DNA of 8,142 nt from Thermodesulfobacteriota bacterium. GTDB taxonomy: Bacteria > Desulfobacterota > Desulfocorpusculales > Desulfocorpusculum. The stretch is from the NCBI GenBank assembly GCA_028275295.1, contig JAPWUY010000065.1:1-8142 (forward strand), read 5' to 3'. Positions 1 to 5,958 of this stretch are shown here, one piece after another. Positions within the stretch are counted from its first letter, which is position 1. Each line of letters opens with the position of its first letter. The notes beneath the pieces were generated by a model. The model saw only the letters and a program-made list of their open reading frames with translations. It did not search any database and had not been told where the DNA came from. A program made the translations under genes and the position numbers.

Positions 1-1203
1 GTATCCGGCATAGTCCTCGAGTTCCAATTCGGGACCAACTTCTCTAGGTTCTCCCAATCCGTGGCCAATGTGTTCGCTCCCCTCATGGCCTACGAGGCAA
101 TGACCGCCTTTTTCCTGGAGGCGGGTTTTCTGGGCATAATGCTATTTGGTTGGAACAGGGTCTCCAGAAAGGTCCATCTGGCATCCACCTGCCTTGTCGC
201 CCTGGGAGCCACCTTTTCGGCCTTCTGGATCATGGCTGCCAACTCGTGGATGCAGACCCCCGCTGGATTCCATTTCCAGGATGGAAAATTTTTGGTTGTC
301 GACTTCTGGCAGGCAATTTTCAACCCCTCCTTTCCATCGAGGCTGGCCCATATGCTCCTCGCATCTTACCAGACATCGTCCTTCGCAGTGGCCGGGATAA
401 GCGCCTTTTTCCTTCTCAGGGGCGAAAATGTCCCTTTCTTCCGGAGGTCCCTCTCTCTAGCCTTGGTGATGGCGGCCATCTTCTCTCCCCTTCAAGTGTT
501 TCTCGGGGATCACAATGGGCTCATTGTCGCTCGCCATCAGCCAGCGAAGCTCGCTGCCATGGAGGCTCACTGGGACACCAATCTCTCGGGTGGAGCTGGA
601 TTCGTCCTCTTTGCCCTTCCCGATGAGAGGGAAGAGAGAAACAGAAATCCCATTGTCATTCCCAATGGACTGAGTCTGGTGATCACGAGGAGCTTGGAAG
701 GAAAGGTCACTGGTCTCAAGGAATTCCCCAGAAAGGACAGACCTCCTGTCCCCATGGTTTTCTTCAGCTTCAGGGTCATGGTGGCCATAGGATTCTTCCT
801 CCTTGGCCTCTCATGGTGGTGCGGCATGCTTCTTTGGAGGAGAAGGCTATGGGGGTCCAAAAGGACCCTCTGGCTCCTCGTCTTGGCTCAACCTTTAGGC
901 TTTCTGGCAACTTATCTGGGCTGGATAACCACCGAGGTTGGCAGGCAGCCCTGGGTGGTCTACGGCATCGTGAGGACTTGGGAGGGGGTTTCCCCAATTG
1001 CCGCAGGACAGGTGGTATGGTCCCTCGCACTGCTGGCCGTGGTCTGTTGCGCCATAGGGGGAAGCTACATGTGGTACGTGTTGAGGACTTTGAAGGCTGG
1101 GCCGGATCTCAAAAGCCCCATTCCCCCACTCCAGAGGCAGGCTGGGATGATACCTTTTGTAGCAGGGCAATCGGGAGAGGAGACCCTGTACAGGGCCGTA
1201 TGA
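1..1203 (+). CDS. cydA: Cytochrome bd-type quinol oxidase subunit I (CydA), 5'-truncated by the window edge
   Basis: This is the quinol-oxidising, haem-bearing subunit of a membrane cytochrome bd oxidase, which reduces O2 to water with electrons from quinol. The reading frame is open from base 1; the GTG at 61 is an internal valine, because the preceding 20 codons encode the family motif EFQFGTN. About 400 residues are visible. Numbering from base 1, the seen equivalents of known ligands are E32 and E40 (YEAMTAFFLE, E. coli E99/E107), H117 (RLAHMLLASY, H186), M260 (FRVMVAIGF, M393) and E312 next to GRQPW (E445). The first haem-ligand histidine (E. coli H19) would lie upstream of the window. 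The quinol-site motif GLKE (K240) is followed after only about 12 residues by the next membrane helix, so this is the short Q-loop or CIO-like type. Several hydrophobic helices are obvious. It lies 18 nt before cydB. Its promoter is outside the window. Identity is firm; the bd versus cyanide-insensitive subtype is not settled by sequence alone. Confidence 0.96.
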   Translation, partial: VSGIVLEFQFGTNFSRFSQSVANVFAPLMAYEAMTAFFLEAGFLGIMLFGWNRVSRKVHLASTCLVALGATFSAFWIMAANSWMQTPAGFHFQDGKFLVVDFWQAIFNPSFPSRLAHMLLASYQTSSFAVAGISAFFLLRGENVPFFRRSLSLALVMAAIFSPLQVFLGDHNGLIVARHQPAKLAAMEAHWDTNLSGGAGFVLFALPDEREERNRNPIVIPNGLSLVITRSLEGKVTGLKEFPRKDRPPVPMVFFSFRVMVAIGFFLLGLSWWCGMLLWRRRLWGSKRTLWLLVLAQPLGFLATYLGWITTEVGRQPWVVYGIVRTWEGVSPIAAGQVVWSLALLAVVCCAIGGSYMWYVLRTLKAGPDLKSPIPPLQRQAGMIPFVAGQSGEETLYRAV

Positions 1204-1221
1204 GAGGGGGAGAAGCGAAAC

Positions 1222-2217
1222 ATGGATCTCGTGACCATCTGGGCGGCGATCGTGGCTTTGGTGATGATCCTCTACGTGGTCCTCGATGGAATAGCGCTCG
1301 GAGTGGGGATTCTCTTCCCCACTGCCAAGGACGAGAAGGAGAAGGATTTGCTCATGGGGACCATTGCTCCCGTCTGGGACGCCAATCAGACCTGGCTCGT
1401 ATTTGGGGGTGGAGCGATCTTCGCTTGTTTTCCAGTGGTTTACGGGGTCCTCTCCAGTGCCCTCTATATTCCGCTTATGACCTTTCTAGCGGGGCTCATC
1501 TTCAGAGGAGTGGCCTTCGAGTTTCGAGCCAACGCGAGAAGCAAGGAAAAATGGAACAGGGCCTTTTTCGGGGGAAGTCTCCTGGCAGTATTCTCTCAAG
1601 GTCTCACCTTGGGGGGCATCCTGACGGGGATCTCGGTCAAGGGAGGTCACTTCGCAGGTGGACCTCTCGATTGGCTGAATCCATTCTCGGTCATGGTCGG
1701 GGTGGCACTGGTCCCAGGGTACTGTCTTCTCGCCTCTTGTTATCTCCTACTTAAGACAACTGGGGAAGTGAGAGAGAGGGCCATCAGACAAGCCAGGCTT
1801 TCTGCATGGGCAGTGATGGGTTTCATGGCCATTGTAACGGTGTGGACTCCCATTCACTATCCCATAGTGCTCAAGCACTGGTTTGCCCCACCGAGAATCT
1901 ATTTCGTCTGGACCTTCCCCGCATTCGGGTTACTGAGTTTTCTCGAGTTGCTCGGCTCTTTGAGGAAGGAAAGGGAGGTAGCTCCCCTTCTATGGGCCAC
2001 AGGGATCTTCCTCTCGGGTTACTCGGGGCTCGTCACATCCCTCTATCCCTATGCAATACCGACATCTGTGACCATTTGGGAGGCTGCAGCTCAGAGAGAG
2101 ACCCTCGTCTTTCTCCTCTACGGCACTTGCCTTGTGCTTCCCGTGGTGCTGGGCTACCTCGTGTACTCTTACTCCCTTTTCAGGGGGAAAGTCACAAGTG
2201 ACGGTTACGGCCATTGA
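1222..2217 (+). CDS. cydB: Cytochrome bd-type quinol oxidase subunit II (CydB)
   Basis: This is the second integral membrane subunit of the bd oxidase and partners CydA in the inner membrane. It is 331 residues, a little shorter than E. coli CydB and typical of the CydB/CioB family. Seen motifs are LDGIALGVGIL (residues 21-31, the family's DG..MG signature in the first helix), APVWDANQTWLV (49-60) with the conserved W-D-x-N-Q, a loop ending in LDWLNPF (149-155), and near the C-terminus IPTSVTIWEAAA. Multiple hydrophobic helices run the whole length. The ATG start is supported by GGGGGAG at 1206-1212, 9 nt upstream. Translation is probably coupled to cydA, which ends 18 nt before. No small cydX-like ORF follows; the next gene begins within 26 nt. 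Identity is firm. Confidence 0.96.
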   Translation: MDLVTIWAAIVALVMILYVVLDGIALGVGILFPTAKDEKEKDLLMGTIAPVWDANQTWLVFGGGAIFACFPVVYGVLSSALYIPLMTFLAGLIFRGVAFEFRANARSKEKWNRAFFGGSLLAVFSQGLTLGGILTGISVKGGHFAGGPLDWLNPFSVMVGVALVPGYCLLASCYLLLKTTGEVRERAIRQARLSAWAVMGFMAIVTVWTPIHYPIVLKHWFAPPRIYFVWTFPAFGLLSFLELLGSLRKEREVAPLLWATGIFLSGYSGLVTSLYPYAIPTSVTIWEAAAQRETLVFLLYGTCLVLPVVLGYLVYSYSLFRGKVTSDGYGH

Positions 2218-2226
2218 GGCGGAGAG

Positions 2227-2234
2227 AAAGGAGG
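2227..2234 (+). promoter_or_regulatory. Strong Shine-Dalgarno deciding a TTG start
   Basis: AAAGGAGG lies 9 nt before the TTG at 2244-2246. It is the best ribosome-binding match in the window. It argues for initiation at TTG 2244 rather than at the in-frame TTG at 2214, which overlaps the end of cydB and has no comparable site before it. Confidence 0.7.
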
Positions 2235-2243
2235 AAAGGGCAA

Positions 2244-3446
2244 TTGGAATCCCTGAAAATCGTGGTCACTGGCCTTGCGGCCACATATCCATTTGGAGGG
2301 GTGTTCTGGGATTACATTCAGTACGTGCTGGGCTTCTTGAGAATGGGTCACGATGTGCTCTATTTGGAGGACACGGGCAAGTGGTGCTACGACCCAATCG
2401 AGGGGACCTTCGTGGAAAGGGGGGAGAGGAACGCTTTCTATCTAGCTAGGAACCTCGAAGCCCTAGATCCTGGGCTATCAGAGAGGTGGTTTTACAGGGA
2501 TGCGACGGGACGTTGCTACGGAAGAAGATGGGAGGAAGTCAAGAGATTCTGCAAGGAGGCGGATCTATTTCTCCACATATCCGCTTCGTGTTGGATGAAG
2601 GAGGAGTATTTTGAGGCGAAGAAGGTAGCGTTTTTGGACAGCGATCCCATGTATACTCAAGCATCCGTTCCAGCATATGTGGAAGGGAAGGCAAACGATG
2701 GTGAAAGATCGAGGATAGAGATGCTTTTGAGGCACGATGTCTTCTTCACCTTTGCCGAGAATATAGACTCCTCCGATTGCCTCATCCCCAAGGAGCTCTT
2801 CCACTGGATCCCAACTCGCCAACCCATAGTCTTGGAGTGCTTTGAGAAGAAGGTGCTGCCTGTGGCCAAGAGGAGGAAGGTGCTCACAACTGTCGCCTCT
2901 TGGGAGCCAGCGGAGGGTGGGCCAGTGGTGCGCGGCGTCCATTACAAGGGGAAGAGCGCGGAGTTCGAAAAATTCATGGACCTTCCAACGAAGAGCCCTA
3001 TTCCCTTGGAACTAGCCATGAGCGGAAAGGCGCCTGTGGAGAGATTCAGATCAAAGGGATGGATCATGGTGGATGCTTACTCGGTCTCATCGGACCCCTG
3101 GGTCTACAGGGACTATCTGGCCTCTTCCTTTGGGGAGTGGAGTGTGGCGAAGAACGCCTATGTGGTGAGCAGGAGTGGTTGGTTCTCATGTAGGAGCGCG
3201 TGCTATCTCGCCTTGGGTGTTCCAGTGGTGGTGCAAGATACTGGCTTCAAGGGAATCATTCCAAGCGGAAAAGGGGTTCTCCCTTTCTCCACTGTTGATG
3301 AGGCAGCACAGGCCATAGAGGAGCTTGCGAGGGATCCCGAGTCCCATTCCAGGGCTGCCCTGGAGGTGGCCATGGAGTATTTCCGATCGGAGAAGGTGCT
3401 GAGCGAGCTCCTGGAAAGGGCTCTTTCCCATGGAAAAGGCCCATGA
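2244..3446 (+). CDS. GT-B-like glycosyltransferase family protein, substrate unknown
   Basis: The protein has 400 residues from a TTG start; the frame is open to 2214 but the Shine-Dalgarno favours 2244. It begins with SLKIVVTG, a typical first Rossmann strand, followed by a conserved-looking stretch FGGVFWDYIQYVLG and GHDVLYLEDTG (about residues 18-45). The C-terminal half contains SGWFSCRSACYLALG-VPVVVQDTGF (about 311-335). This resembles the nucleotide-sugar-side helix and loop of GT-B enzymes, where a surface or substrate residue precedes 'G.P.v..d.G'. The rest is soluble, with no signal peptide or membrane segment. I recognise the pattern as that of widespread, uncharacterised proteins usually labelled glycosyltransferase family 1; donor, acceptor and biological role are unknown to me. 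It sits 26 nt after cydB and 15 nt before acuC, so it is probably co-transcribed with both. It could be a catalytically altered GT-B-fold protein rather than a true transferase. Confidence 0.75.
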   Translation: MESLKIVVTGLAATYPFGGVFWDYIQYVLGFLRMGHDVLYLEDTGKWCYDPIEGTFVERGERNAFYLARNLEALDPGLSERWFYRDATGRCYGRRWEEVKRFCKEADLFLHISASCWMKEEYFEAKKVAFLDSDPMYTQASVPAYVEGKANDGERSRIEMLLRHDVFFTFAENIDSSDCLIPKELFHWIPTRQPIVLECFEKKVLPVAKRRKVLTTVASWEPAEGGPVVRGVHYKGKSAEFEKFMDLPTKSPIPLELAMSGKAPVERFRSKGWIMVDAYSVSSDPWVYRDYLASSFGEWSVAKNAYVVSRSGWFSCRSACYLALGVPVVVQDTGFKGIIPSGKGVLPFSTVDEAAQAIEELARDPESHSRAALEVAMEYFRSEKVLSELLERALSHGKGP

Positions 3447-3461
3447 GGTGGATGGGATTTC

Positions 3462-4652
3462 ATGGCTACATGGGAGCTCACTGGGGTTCGTCAAAGATCT
3501 TCGAGTATCCGCAAAGGGAGGGACTTCAGATCCCTTTTCATCTACGATCACGAGTTGGCTTCTCTGGATCTGGGCCTCCAACATCCCTTCAAGCCAGAGA
3601 GGGTGCTGAAGACAGTGGAACTCTGCTCCAGGTACGGGGTATGGGAAAAGCCGTGGATGGAAGTAAAAGGGGCAGAGAGGGCTGAGAGGGAGGTGCTGGA
3701 GCGGTTCCACCAACCCCAATACCTGGACATTCTCGAGAGGGCAAGCAGGGGAGAGATACAACTGGAGACTTTGGAGAGGGGCCTGGGCACTGAGGATTGT
3801 CCCATAGTGCCGGGTCTTTACGAGTGGGCCTCCAGGGCTGTGGGAGGTAGCCTCATTGCGATGAGGGCAATATTGGAAGGAGATGCGGATGTGGCCTTCA
3901 ATCTCTTCGGAGGATTCCACCATGGAATGCCCGACCATGCGGAGGGATTCTGTTACCTGAATGACATAGCCATTTCCATCCTGGAGGCCCTGGATCGAGG
4001 GAAGAGGGTAGCTTATGTGGACATGGATGCTCATCACGGAAACGGGGTACAGGAAGCATTCTACAGGGATCCAAGGGTGCTCGTGATCTCCGTTCACGAG
4101 ACGGGCAGGACCCTGTACCCATGGGGAGGTAGCGAGGAGGAGATCGGGGAAGGGGAGGGCTTGGGATACAACGTGAACATCCCCCTCGAGCCTGGAAGCG
4201 ATGATGAGGTCTTCCAGCTAGCAGTTGGTTCCATCGTCCTCCCCCTATTGAGGGCATTCTCCCCGGATGTTCTCGTTTCCCAGATAGGGGCCGACACAAT
4301 GATATCTGATCCCCTCACTCACCTTCGTCTCACGAACAATTCCTACTCTTGGGCCATACGGAATCTGGCCTCCATGGCAGTTCCGGTTTTGGCTTTGGGA
4401 GGCGGGGGTTATGACCTTTACAGGACAGCCAGATGCTGGACCATGGCATGGGCCATATTCAACCATGTGGAGCCCAGAGATGAGCTTGCGGGTCTCGTGG
4501 GAGGCATGATGTACGGACCGGAGATGGAGGTTGGGACCCTCATGGATGCGGCCAATCCCACAAAGGGGGAGGTCAAGGAAAGAGCGATGGAAGGAGTGAC
4601 AAAGGTGATAGAGTTCCTGAGGAGCACGGTCTTCCCCATTCACTCACTGTGA
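3462..4652 (+). CDS. acuC: AcuC-type protein deacetylase (class I histone deacetylase superfamily)
   Basis: This is a cytoplasmic Zn/Fe-dependent amidohydrolase of the arginase/HDAC fold, 396 residues. Seen active-site elements, matched to human HDAC8, are the tandem histidines H153-H154 in GGFHHGMPDHAEGFCY, the charge-relay and metal residues D187, D189 and H191 in YVDMDAHHGNG, the third metal ligand D278 in QIGADT, and the transition-state tyrosine Y317 in LGGGGYD. None is missing, so an active enzyme is expected. In Bacillus, AcuC deacetylates and so reactivates acetyl-CoA synthetase; here neither acs nor an acetyltransferase is nearby, so the substrate is inferred only. ATG 3462 follows TGAGGTGG (3444-3451) by 10 nt and is the only usable start before the fold begins at SLFIYDHE. 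It therefore carries about 23 extra, basic N-terminal residues. The upstream gene's TGA is in the same frame, six codons before the ATG. An acetylpolyamine amidohydrolase-like activity is the main alternative. Confidence 0.9.
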   Translation: MATWELTGVRQRSSSIRKGRDFRSLFIYDHELASLDLGLQHPFKPERVLKTVELCSRYGVWEKPWMEVKGAERAEREVLERFHQPQYLDILERASRGEIQLETLERGLGTEDCPIVPGLYEWASRAVGGSLIAMRAILEGDADVAFNLFGGFHHGMPDHAEGFCYLNDIAISILEALDRGKRVAYVDMDAHHGNGVQEAFYRDPRVLVISVHETGRTLYPWGGSEEEIGEGEGLGYNVNIPLEPGSDDEVFQLAVGSIVLPLLRAFSPDVLVSQIGADTMISDPLTHLRLTNNSYSWAIRNLASMAVPVLALGGGGYDLYRTARCWTMAWAIFNHVEPRDELAGLVGGMMYGPEMEVGTLMDAANPTKGEVKERAMEGVTKVIEFLRSTVFPIHSL

Positions 4653-4657
4653 GGGGA

Positions 4658-4674
4658 GGGGGCGAGAGTCCCCC
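4658..4674 (+). promoter_or_regulatory. GC-only hairpin in the acuC to acyl-CoA dehydrogenase gap
   Basis: A perfect 5-bp G/C stem (GGGGG at 4658-4662, CCCCC at 4670-4674) encloses a 7-nt loop, just after the acuC stop. It is not followed directly by a T-run; the nearest TTTT is about 10 nt on, at 4685-4688. It is therefore not a standard intrinsic terminator, but it could act as a partial terminator or as an mRNA-end stabiliser that separates expression of the last gene. It could also be chance in G-rich sequence. Confidence 0.3.
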
Positions 4675-4709
4675 AATAGGATTCCTTTTGGAGGCGAGGG
4701 GAGGAAAAG

Positions 4710-5855
4710 ATGAGCGATTGGCTTTTCCAAGAGGAGCACAGAATCTTCAGAAGGCAGGCTGAAAGATGGGTCCTCTCGGAGCTTAGGCCCCATGCTGACC
4801 AATGGGAAAAGGAGGAGGAGTTCCCCCTCGAGGTTTTCAGAAGGGCGGGGGAATTGGGGTTTCTAGGTGGGGGATTTCCCGAGGAGTATGGAGGTGCCGG
4901 AGGCGATTTTCGCTACCACGCTGTTCTGGCTGAGGCACTGACTAAGAGTGGGTCCGGAGGGGTTGGAGCAGGGATTGGGCTACATGACTTCGTGGCCTTG
5001 CCAGCAATAGCCAGGTACGGCACACACGAACAGAAGGAGAGGTTTCTGAGGCCAGGGATAGCGGGCACAAAGATCGGCGCCTACGCTGTGACTGAGCCGG
5101 ATGCTGGATCGGATGTGCTGGGCATCAAAACCAGGGCGGTGAAGCAGGGGGATCACTGGGTCATAAACGGCTCCAAGATGTTCATAACCAACGGTGTCAG
5201 GGCTGATTTCTATATCGTTGCCTGCAAGACAGCCCCTGAGATGGGCCACAAGGGTATTTCCCAGATCATAGTGGAGAAGGGGGCGAGTGGGTTCAAGGTG
5301 AGCAGAAAACTCGACAAGCTAGGTTGGAGGACCTCTGATACTGCGGAGCTTGTCTTCGAGGATGTGAGGGTGCCGTTGGAGAACCTTCTGGGGGAGGAAG
5401 GAAGGGGGTTTTACCAGATAATGGAGGGATTCCAGACAGAGAGGCTCGTTATGGCCGTGAGCTCAGTGGCATCGGCCCAGGAATGTGTGGAAATGACCAT
5501 GGAGTATGCCAGAAAGAGGCATGCCTTTGGTCAGCCCATAGGGACCTTTCAAGTAATCCGCCACAGATTTGCCGATATGCTCACCAAAATAGAAGCTGCA
5601 AGGCAACTGGTCTACAACACCATCTGGCTTTACATCCACGGAAGGGAATGCAGGAAGGAAGTGGCCATGTGCAAGATATTCGCCTGCGAGACCGCAGTGG
5701 AGGTCGCTGATCAGTGCATCCAGATCCACGGTGGCTATGGATACATGATGGAGTTCCCAGTTCAGCGTATCTGGAGGGACCTGAGAATCCAGCCCATAGG
5801 AGGGGGGACGAGCGAGATCCAGAGGGAGATAATAGGGAGGCTCCTGGGGTTCTGA
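4710..5855 (+). CDS. Acyl-CoA dehydrogenase (FAD-dependent), LCAD/IVD-type active site
   Basis: This is a soluble flavoprotein that oxidises an acyl-CoA to the trans-2-enoyl-CoA and passes electrons to ETF, as in beta-oxidation or branched-chain acid breakdown. Its 381 residues are the usual family length. Domains in order are an N-terminal helical domain (about 1-122), a beta domain opening with the signature AYAVTEPDAGSD (124-135), and a C-terminal helical domain ending with the second signature QIHGGYGYMMEFPVQRIWRD (338-357). At the MCAD-type catalytic position ('EGTxE') the sequence reads IGGGTSEIQ, with Gly at 365. A glutamate is instead present at E244 in FQTERLVMA, the helix position that supplies the base in LCAD and isovaleryl-CoA dehydrogenase. 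The enzyme is thus likely active with that geometry; its chain-length or branch specificity is not readable. The ATG is supported by AGGGGAGG ending 5 nt upstream. It is 57 nt after acuC and is the last gene of the run. Confidence 0.93.
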   Translation: MSDWLFQEEHRIFRRQAERWVLSELRPHADQWEKEEEFPLEVFRRAGELGFLGGGFPEEYGGAGGDFRYHAVLAEALTKSGSGGVGAGIGLHDFVALPAIARYGTHEQKERFLRPGIAGTKIGAYAVTEPDAGSDVLGIKTRAVKQGDHWVINGSKMFITNGVRADFYIVACKTAPEMGHKGISQIIVEKGASGFKVSRKLDKLGWRTSDTAELVFEDVRVPLENLLGEEGRGFYQIMEGFQTERLVMAVSSVASAQECVEMTMEYARKRHAFGQPIGTFQVIRHRFADMLTKIEAARQLVYNTIWLYIHGRECRKEVAMCKIFACETAVEVADQCIQIHGGYGYMMEFPVQRIWRDLRIQPIGGGTSEIQREIIGRLLGF

Positions 5856-5958
5856 GGCCCCGAAGACCGTCTCCGGAACGCATCTTCCCGCGGATGGCTC
5901 CAAGTGCGCCATTACCCCCTTGGGCCTTTTTGGGAAGGTGAGCGAAGGATCGTTGGGA

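Noticed and set aside
813..1754. 313-codon open frame overlapping the end of cydA and start of cydB
   Set aside because: It lies in a different frame over two genes with unmistakable family motifs. Its translation is low-complexity, rich in Gly, Arg and Ser, with no recognisable fold. It is a shadow of G-rich, stop-poor sequence.
3444..3464. Possible stop read-through: the glycosyltransferase TGA is in the same frame as acuC, six codons before its ATG
   Set aside because: Same-frame adjacency happens one time in three. AcuC has its own ribosome site, and no selenocysteine-type hairpin or other recoding signal was seen.
3513..3522. Shine-Dalgarno-like AAAGGGAGGG inside acuC, suggesting a later start
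   Set aside because: No ATG, GTG or TTG follows in frame at a usable distance before the conserved fold begins. The ATG at 3462 is kept.
3186..4097. 303-codon open frame antisense to the glycosyltransferase 3' end and acuC
   Set aside because: It covers two well-supported genes and spans their junction, and it has no recognisable motifs. It is best explained as antisense shadow.
5856..5958. Terminator expected between the convergent acyl-CoA dehydrogenase and response regulator genes
   Set aside because: The 103-nt gap contains TTTTT and some G/C-rich complementarity near 5917-5940. I could not build a stable stem followed by a T-run on either strand, and no small gene was seen.
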